NCBI GenBank assembly: GCA_030765245.1
Contig: JAVCCX010000385.1
Location: forward strand, 1 to 6,475
Reading direction: 5' to 3'
DNA length: 6,475 nt
Source of the DNA: Candidatus Zophobacter franzmannii
GTDB lineage: Bacteria; Cloacimonadota; Cloacimonadia; Cloacimonadales; JAFGVF01
The notes beneath the pieces were generated by a model. That model did no database searches. It had not been told where the DNA came from and saw only the letters and a list, made by a program, of their open reading frames with translations. Position 1 is the first letter of the stretch, and each line of letters starts with the position of its first letter. Shown here piece after piece: positions 1-3,788 of this stretch. The translations under genes and the position numbers were made by a program.

Positions 1-616
1 ATCTCACACCTCCATTCTTTAGCAATATGTTATTTATAGTTACTTCTAAAAATTTAGGTCCCCACTCTTTAAGAGAAATCATGTCAGGAAGTTCAAAAGA
101 ACCCCAAACAATCCCAGCCATCACACTTTTAAAGTAAAAATTATACTGGCTTGCTGTCATAAAATCTTTAAATAGCCCGGAATCAATTACTTCCTGAAAG
201 ATGGTAGTAAAGTTGAGCATTACCTCTTTCTTCCTCGTATCCTCAGGTGCAATTTTAGCACCTTGTATCTCTGCCTTTGTCACAACAATCTCCAGTGCCA
301 TATGGAAGTTTTTATTGTTCTGAATGAGCTCAAACATGGAAGTATATATCTTTTGTAGCTTTTCATCTGGTGGTATCGGCTGATCACGGTAGTAACTAAC
401 TACAGAACCAATCTCATCAAGATTCTCTCTCAACATCTTTAAGAACAGTTCATCCTTACTTTCGAAATGCCAGTAGAGGGCTCCTTTAGTAACTCCGGCT
501 TCTTCACAGATATCACTTATAGATGTTGCTTTGAATCCATTTGTATGGAATATCTTCAAGGCAGCATTTAAGATTATCTTTCTTGTCACTAAAGAATCTT
601 CTTTCGACCTTCTCAT
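1..616 (-). CDS. TetR/AcrR family transcriptional repressor (3' end beyond window)
   Basis: The minus strand reads 205 codons without a stop before the left edge. The protein has an N-terminal TetR-type helix-turn-helix at about residues 11-57, with the family signature TSISDICEEAGVTKGALYWH (residues 31-50) followed by FESKDELF. The rest is helical, as expected for the ligand-binding and dimerisation domain. TetR proteins are usually about 190-215 residues, so only a few residues can be missing. The ATG at 614-616 is preceded by AAGGA six bases upstream, which supports this start. AcrR-like members of this kind normally repress a neighbouring efflux or degradation operon and their own gene. 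The regulated gene is not visible and may lie left of the window. The family call is secure; the ligand and targets are unknown. Confidence 0.95.
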   Translation of the reverse strand, partial: MRRSKEDSLVTRKIILNAALKIFHTNGFKATSISDICEEAGVTKGALYWHFESKDELFLKMLRENLDEIGSVVSYYRDQPIPPDEKLQKIYTSMFELIQNNKNFHMALEIVVTKAEIQGAKIAPEDTRKKEVMLNFTTIFQEVIDSGLFKDFMTASQYNFYFKSVMAGIVWGSFELPDMISLKEWGPKFLEVTINNILLKNGGVR

Positions 617-817
617 TATCTATCCTTTTACATACTTTGCAGTATTTACATTCTTTATCTATTAACTATTAGTGCGTTATCTCTCTATATAATCGATTTA
701 TTAATGAAACTATAACTAACAACATACTATTGCAAATTATAAATTCACTTGGCATATTCTTCTACAACCTTATTTTAAGGGAGTTAACCACACCTTATCA
801 GCTATACCTTACGATTT

Positions 818-850
818 ATACAAACCAGTTGGTATGCGATATTCTGTCAA
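818..850 (-). promoter_or_regulatory. Candidate TetR-type operator with an overlapping -35 box
   Basis: Positions 818-835 read ATACAAACCAGTTGGTAT, an imperfect dyad in which 14 of 18 bases agree with the reverse complement. Its ATAC-AAC--GTT-GTAT symmetry is typical of operators bound by AcrR-like TetR repressors. On the minus strand a perfect TTGACA (845-850) lies just upstream of the dyad, so the dyad falls in the spacer of a promoter pointing toward the repressor gene. I find no good -10 box at 17 bp (TATAAA is at 24 bp), so the promoter is weaker evidence than the dyad. The site is about 200 bp upstream of the repressor start, implying a long leader or another regulated transcript. Confidence 0.4.
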
Positions 851-1010
851 TACAAATGTGCCGGTGGTCTGGTAAAAAGGTTTGAATTAGGATTCTAAAT
901 TGTGTGAGTTATTTGGGAATGCAGTATCTAAAAGCCTTTAAGTAATCAATCACGAGATTAAGAACTTTAGTAGGGGCTTGGCGTATGTTCCATTGTATTT
1001 ATATGGAGTT

Positions 1011-1073
1011 AACCGACTGTGTCGGTTTAGAGACGCATCTACGCAGTTGATGCATTCCAAAGCAACTCTGTTG
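1011..1073. repeat. Cluster of three short hairpins
   Basis: Three inverted repeats occur with centres about 25 bp apart. AACCGAC-TGT-GTCGGTT (1011-1027) is perfect with a 7-bp stem. GCATC/GATGC arms (1035-1039 and 1049-1053) enclose nine bases. CAAC-TCT-GTTG spans 1063-1073. None is followed by a T-run, so they do not look like terminators. They resemble the palindrome array at 3262-3464 in style but not in sequence. Confidence 0.55.
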
Positions 1074-1157
1074 TGGTTTTACCTTGCGGATGGTCCCAGA
1101 CCTCCGAAATGGTGAAGATTGCTTACACCATACACAGTGTATTTATTGGCTTGCATT

Positions 1158-1180
1158 CTGGGAAATGATGCTTTAGCTTC
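1158..1180 (-). repeat. Dispersed repeat copy 1 (AAGCTAAAGCAT type)
   Basis: On the minus strand this reads GAAGCTAAAGCATCATTTCC followed by CAG. It matches two plus-strand copies at 1492-1513 and 3513-3535 apart from one or two base differences. All three copies are in gene-less sequence near hairpin clusters, in both orientations, as expected of a dispersed non-coding repeat. Here it sits inside the spurious minus-strand frame at 1079-1360. Confidence 0.6.
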
Positions 1181-1254
1181 ATCGTATTTGTATCTATTGG
1201 GACGGGGAACGCCATCCTTCGCTAAAGCTTCGATATGACTGGCCGATTCCCCGT

Positions 1255-1313
1255 TGCAAACAAAGTTTGCATCTCTTAATTCCCCTTCCTCGAAGGGGTG
1301 CCGTTGAAAACGG
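1255..1313. repeat. Three adjacent perfect hairpins in a dispersed repeat
   Basis: Three perfect inverted repeats with three-base loops follow each other: TGCAAAC-AAA-GTTTGCA (1255-1271), CCCCTTC-CTC-GAAGGGG (1282-1298) and CCGTT-GAA-AACGG (1301-1313). The minus strand of 1282-1325, with its ACTACCCC start and CACCCCTTC...GAAGGGG core, resembles a repeat phrase scattered in intergenic regions of Bacteroidota and other bacteria. That comparison is from memory. No T-run follows on either strand, so a terminator role is unlikely. Confidence 0.55.
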
Positions 1314-1377
1314 TGGGGTAGTTCTCGTATTGCATTTTGCATTTTCCTATTTGTTGGCATTGATTTTGTTTTGTAGG

Positions 1378-1405
1378 GGTCAATGGCGTTGACCTTCCCC
1401 TTTTT
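1378..1405 (+). repeat. Hairpin followed by short T-run
   Basis: GGTCAA-TGGCG-TTGACC (1378-1394) is a perfect 6-bp stem with a five-base loop. It is followed by TTCCCC and then five Ts at 1401-1405. The T-run is too far from the stem and no gene lies immediately upstream on this strand. It is listed as a palindromic repeat, with a weak terminator as the alternative. Confidence 0.4.
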
Positions 1406-1491
1406 ATATTCTCCGCAAATTATGAACTTGCACCGGTCTTCGCTAAAAGCTACGCCCCGTCAGTGCTGAAGAGACCATCCCACTAAGAGTA

Positions 1492-1513
1492 AAGCTAAAG
1501 CATTACTTCCCAG
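1492..1513 (+). repeat. Dispersed repeat copy 2 (AAGCTAAAGCAT type)
   Basis: This reads AAGCTAAAGCATTACTTCCC followed by AG, matching the copies at 1158-1180 (minus) and 3513-3535 (plus) with single-base differences. Together with copy 1 it forms an inverted pair flanking the hairpin-rich segment at 1181-1491. Confidence 0.6.
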
Positions 1514-1552
1514 CCATTCCGCTCCATTTTTCGCTCTCTTTTCTCCACTAAG

Positions 1553-1573
1553 TTATACACAATTTGTGTATAA
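1553..1573. promoter_or_regulatory. Perfect 21-bp palindrome of two inverted DnaA-box-like 9-mers
   Basis: Ten-base arms TTATACACAA (1553-1562) and TTGTGTATAA (1564-1573) flank a single T. Each arm contains TTATACACA, which fits the DnaA-box consensus TTATNCACA exactly, in inverted orientation. No further boxes, AT-rich unwinding tract or dnaA/dnaN gene is nearby, so an origin is not supported. A repressor operator or a DnaA-binding locus is possible. It is also possible that this is only another of the local palindromes. Confidence 0.45.
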
Positions 1574-1830
1574 GTCTCTATAAACCTTTTTTTAAGTATT
1601 ATATTAGAGCCCTAAAAAGGCATAAACAGAGCAGTTTTGACACTTTGGGAGATATTTGCGACGGTGGGGAGAGGTCTTCAAGAGTGATAAATTGTATGAA
1701 TAGCATTGCATTCCCGCCCCACACTCACTCCGTTCACTGCGGTGCAGGTCTGAATACAAAGGAAAACATGCGGAAATAGAGCAAACCTCGATAAGAAAAC
1801 GAAGTAACAGGCTTATAATAATTAATTCCC

Positions 1831-1859
1831 TTGACTTTAAATTTGTGCTGTCCTATTTT
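1831..1859 (+). promoter_or_regulatory. Sigma-70-like promoter upstream of the NMT1-like fragment
   Basis: TTGACT (1831-1836) and TATTTT (1854-1859) are separated by exactly 17 bp. The expected start of transcription is near 1866, only a few bases before the reading frame of the binding-protein fragment begins at 1874. This would leave almost no leader for a ribosome-binding site, so the 5' end of that gene may also be damaged. Confidence 0.4.
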
Positions 1860-1873
1860 AAGATATGCAATAA

Positions 1874-2242
1874 ATTACGCACAATATTAAGAGAATACCT
1901 AACTGGATTTTAACAATTATTCTATTTATTAGTACTACTGGCTATATTTATGCTGAGAAACTCACTGATGTTCGTCTACAACTGAAATGGGAACACCAAT
2001 TCCAATTCGCAGGATACTATGCTGCTATTGAGAAAGGATTCTATGCAGAAAAGGGATTCAGGGTCCAACTCCTACCCCCTATCTCTTCTGAGACGCCTTT
2101 TGATGCAGTAGTTAAGGGTAATGCTGAATTTGGAACAAGTACCACTGATATCTTGATTGCCAGATCAAGGGGTGAAGAAGTCATTGTTTTAACCACACCC
2201 GGTCTTGCATATTTATACTTCTTAGCTAGTAACTCTTTCTGA
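1874..2242 (+). pseudogene. Truncated NMT1/THI5-like ABC transporter substrate-binding protein
   Basis: The frame encodes a hydrophobic N-terminal segment resembling a signal peptide (WILTIILFISTTGYIYA) and then VRLQLKWEHQFQFAGYYAA, a hallmark of NMT1/THI5-like periplasmic binding proteins. Further family-like text follows (IEKGFYAEKG, then AEFGTSTTDILIARSRGEEV). Such proteins bind small ligands, such as thiamine-pyrimidine precursors or sulfonates, for ABC uptake, or serve as sensor input domains. Resemblance stops at about 2191-2197; the frame then runs antisense through a glyoxalase gene to TGA at 2240-2242. More than half of the usual domain of 200 residues or more is missing. The 5' end is also odd: the only nearby ATG (1865) is followed two codons later by TAA (1871-1873), and no ATG, GTG or TTG in frame precedes the signal segment. 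I read it as a dead 5' fragment. Confidence 0.85.
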
Positions 2243-2469
2243 AATACAATCACATTCTCAATTTCAAGTCTAACAGCAGAACCTGGGATTGCATCTCCAT
2301 AGTGTTCAGAGAGGTGGAGAACATAGTCTCCTTTCGAGATTTGGCAGCATAATGGAGCTTCAGCATCGAATCTATGCTCCCAATCTATCTTAAACCCAAG
2401 AAAATCCAGATAGAACTCTCGAGCTTTAGCTTCATCAAACATTCTAAATATCGGGATTACTGGTCTCAT
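2041..2469 (-). pseudogene. Truncated glyoxalase-fold (VOC superfamily) protein
   Basis: Residues 1-91 read as a small glyoxalase/bleomycin-resistance-like protein: VIPIFRMFDEAKAREFYLDF, then LGFKIDWEHRF, GDYVLHLSEHYGD, and a beta strand plus helix ending KKYKYARPG. Complete relatives continue with a tail like 'EMPWGTREMTVTDPFGNRL', about 30 residues completing the second fold module and the active-site pocket. Here residue 91 maps to 2197-2199, and the rest of the 142-codon frame is antisense of the binding-protein fragment, so the true C-terminus is lost. The ATG at 2467-2469 has only a weak upstream GGAA. The kinase-like gene ends 43 bp upstream on the same strand, suggesting a former two-gene unit. 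A functional protein seems unlikely; the substrate of the intact form is unknown. Confidence 0.8.
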
Positions 2470-2512
2470 ATTTCCATCATTTATTGTTTATATATGTTAA
2501 TAGCAAGAGAGC

Positions 2513-3157
2513 TCAGAGCAAACGACTATTTTGTTTATTTTCAACAAACTCCTTCACTTTCAAAGCAAGCTCTTCTACCGGATAATCCCAATCGAGAATC
2601 AAGTCTGCGTGGACTTTAGTCTGCTTAAGGATAGTAATATAAACCTTCTGAGTAATCTCAATATAAGAAGTAAGGTCATCTTTCTGGTGTTTAATAAGCT
2701 CTTTTAATCCTTTCAAGATCTCCTCTTTGGGATACTCATCCAGTTTATCAACAGGTATTGGTTCAATCCCCCGCAATATCCTTCTTGCGAGTGAGATCTC
2801 TGGAGGTGTGTCGATCACAACAAAGTAATCTATCAGGTCGGCAATCTCAGCTCTTTCTTTTCCGGTAGGCTCTTCAAGGACAATAATATCATTCGGCAAA
2901 ACCTCTTCTTTGGTGCGTGGATTAATGATGGTTTCACCATTCTTAAGTTTCCGTAAAGCCTCTGTGAGTTCCTGGCATTTCCAAGTATTCAGGTCAGCTC
3001 CATCCTCAAACCACTTTACCAAATCTTTAGGATAGTGTTGCTCTAAGAAGTAATCATCAAAGAACATCCGTGCTGCTCCCATCAAATCAGCAGTCTTATT
3101 CACAAGCGTAGTCTTTCCACCCCCCGATATCGCTCCAATCGCTATTACTAATGCCAC
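2513..3157 (-). CDS. Uridine-kinase-like P-loop NTPase, substrate unknown
   Basis: With the GTG start at 3155-3157 the protein is 214 residues and begins directly with the P-loop strand, MALVIAIGAISGGGKTT. Residues 9-17 form Walker A, with Ala in place of the usual first Gly. FFDDY (32-36) matches the acidic nucleoside-site motif of uridine-kinase-like enzymes, IIVLEEP (91-97) is a Walker B strand, and IDTPPEISLARRILR (115-129) is the LID-type arginine helix. Such proteins phosphorylate a small metabolite or nucleoside in the cytoplasm; which one cannot be told. An AAGGGGG ribosome-binding site (3163-3169) lies five bases before the GTG, with a TATAAA box at 3177-3182. The frame also extends upstream to a TTG at 3236-3238 with a weaker GGTGAG site, which would add 27 residues of non-family-like sequence. 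The gene appears intact. Confidence 0.87.
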   Translation of the reverse strand: MALVIAIGAISGGGKTTLVNKTADLMGAARMFFDDYFLEQHYPKDLVKWFEDGADLNTWKCQELTEALRKLKNGETIINPRTKEEVLPNDIIVLEEPTGKERAEIADLIDYFVVIDTPPEISLARRILRGIEPIPVDKLDEYPKEEILKGLKELIKHQKDDLTSYIEITQKVYITILKQTKVHADLILDWDYPVEELALKVKEFVENKQNSRLL

Positions 3158-3162
3158 ATTAT

Positions 3163-3182
3163 CCCCCTTACATTCATTTATA
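3163..3182 (-). promoter_or_regulatory. Ribosome-binding site and -10-like box deciding the kinase start
   Basis: Minus-strand AAGGGGG (3163-3169) is spaced five bases from the GTG start. TATAAA (3177-3182) about 20 bases upstream could be the -10 box of its promoter. No clear -35 box lies 17 bp further up. Together they favour the shorter protein. Confidence 0.45.
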
Positions 3183-3261
3183 GTGTAACAAACATCGGGA
3201 TTTAGAAAAGATGTGTCAAGTATCGGTTTACTTCTCAAATTCTCACCGTTCTTTCATCTTC

Positions 3262-3464
3262 TAATCCTGTAGGGATTATCTGTGGGTAGCAATGGGTGGA
3301 ACCCATGGTAACGCCTCTAATAAACACAGCCCTATATGGGCTTAACTTGCCATAACAGCCATAAATATAAATAGCATATTCAACCCATATAGGATTGATG
3401 TGGTTGTTGATACATAACCCCAGGTTTCACCTGGGGCTACTGACATGTAACCCCGATAGGGTTA
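3262..3464. repeat. Array of six short palindromes
   Basis: The units are TAATCC-TGTAG-GGATTA (3262-3278), ATGGGT-GGA-ACCCAT (3292-3306), AGCCC-TATAT-GGGCT (3328-3342), an imperfect CAACCC/GGATTG pair (3381-3397), CCCCAGGT-TTC-ACCTGGGG (3418-3436) and TAACCC-CGATA-GGGTTA (3448-3464). Five are perfect and all put pyrimidine-rich C-runs left of the loop and G-runs right of it. Centres are spaced roughly 29-52 bp. Sequences between them are unrelated AT-rich text, so this is not a CRISPR array. The pattern resembles intergenic palindrome families seen in Bacteroidota-like genomes, from memory. Confidence 0.65.
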
Positions 3465-3512
3465 GCAAAAAAATGCCCAGCTCAAAAACAATAAACAACA
3501 AGACAAAAAGTT

Positions 3513-3535
3513 GAAGCTAAAGCATCACTTCCTAG
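3513..3535 (+). repeat. Dispersed repeat copy 3 (AAGCTAAAGCAT type)
   Basis: This reads GAAGCTAAAGCATCACTTCC followed by TAG and lies about 50 bp after the palindrome array. It matches the copies at 1158-1180 (minus) and 1492-1513 (plus). Confidence 0.6.
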
Positions 3536-3621
3536 ATAACCCGTTCCCCATCTTGTACATCTAATCATTCTTCCTCCTCTCATTTCCGCATGTCGGGGCG
3601 AAGCCAATGGTGAAGACTGAT

Positions 3622-3710
3622 GCTTTCGGTGCCTTCGGTGGTAAAAGTATCTTTCCTTCTTGGTTTTCTCCTCTTATTTAGTGCTTTTTGTGTGGTTCGT
3701 GGTTGAAATT
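3622..3710 (-). repeat. Low-complexity dispersed intergenic repeat (TTTACCACCGAAGGCACCGAA type)
   Basis: The minus strand reads through ACCACGAACCACACAAAAAG and later TTTACCACCGAAGGCACCGA, with the 7-mer TTCGGTG repeated in tandem on the plus strand (3625-3631 and 3634-3640). This resembles the widespread non-coding phrase often mistranslated as 'FTTEGTESTE' in environmental genomes. The recognition is from memory and not verified. It explains the open minus-strand frame here without a gene. Confidence 0.5.
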
Positions 3711-3726
3711 CCCTCCCTCTTTTCCC

Positions 3727-3786
3727 TTGACGAGAAACCGCCTTAAAACTTTTGTCTGACAAAAGATATAAAGATTGAGGGAGGAG
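3727..3786 (+). promoter_or_regulatory. kamDE promoter region, dyad and ribosome-binding site
   Basis: A TTGACG -35-like box (3727-3732) is followed at 17 bp only by a poor TTTTGT. A TATAAA (3767-3772) lies closer to the gene. Between them is a perfect dyad, CTTTTGT-CTG-ACAAAAG (3749-3765), placed where a repressor or activator could act. The ribosome-binding site GGGAGGAG (3779-3786) precedes the GTG start at 3789. Which -10 box is used is uncertain. Confidence 0.35.
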
Positions 3787-3788
3787 AA

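Larger units (their letters stand above)
617..1830. other. Gene-less stretch rich in hairpins and repeat phrases
   Basis: No convincing gene is present on either strand. The first 200 bp are AT-rich leader sequence upstream of the repressor gene. From about 1010 the stretch holds small perfect hairpins, listed separately, and recurring phrases such as CTTCGCTAAAGCTTCG (1217-1232), with an imperfect second copy at 1438-1454. The open frames at 1079-1360 (minus) and 1564-1779 (plus) have no family resemblance. They consist largely of repeat sequence and lack persuasive ribosome-binding sites. The stretch looks like accumulated non-coding repeats rather than a decayed gene. Confidence 0.7.
3239..3748. 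other. Gene-less stretch with palindrome array and decayed repeat
   Basis: No gene is supported. Positions 3262-3464 hold six evenly scattered palindromes and 3513-3535 holds a dispersed repeat; both are listed separately. The segment 3580-3762 has an open minus-strand frame whose translation ends in a low-complexity basic stretch and TFTTEGTES. That pattern is typical of a non-coding intergenic repeat phrase, so it is not called as a gene. The right end is the kamD upstream region. Confidence 0.65.

Noticed and set aside
1079..1360. 93-codon minus-strand ORF
   Set aside because: It is built from hairpins and repeat phrases (at 1158, 1217, 1255 and 1282), shows no domain, and its start region has no clear ribosome-binding site.
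1378..1405. Rho-independent terminator
   Set aside because: The T-run is separated from the stem by six bases and no plus-strand gene lies upstream.
1553..1573. Replication origin
   Set aside because: There is only one inverted pair of DnaA-like boxes, with no cluster, no unwinding element and no origin-linked genes.
1564..1779. 71-codon plus-strand ORF
   Set aside because: It has no family resemblance or ribosome-binding site, and its start overlaps the 1553-1573 palindrome. It appears to be chance open frame in gene-less DNA.
2374..2619. 81-codon plus-strand ORF
   Set aside because: It is antisense to the glyoxalase fragment and the end of the kinase gene, with no family resemblance.
3262..3464. 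CRISPR array
   Set aside because: The palindromes differ in sequence, the spacing varies (about 29-52 bp), and there is no identical direct repeat or cas gene.
3580..3762. 60-codon minus-strand ORF with TFTTEGTES
   Set aside because: It is low-complexity repeat text rather than a protein, and it starts in the kamD promoter dyad.
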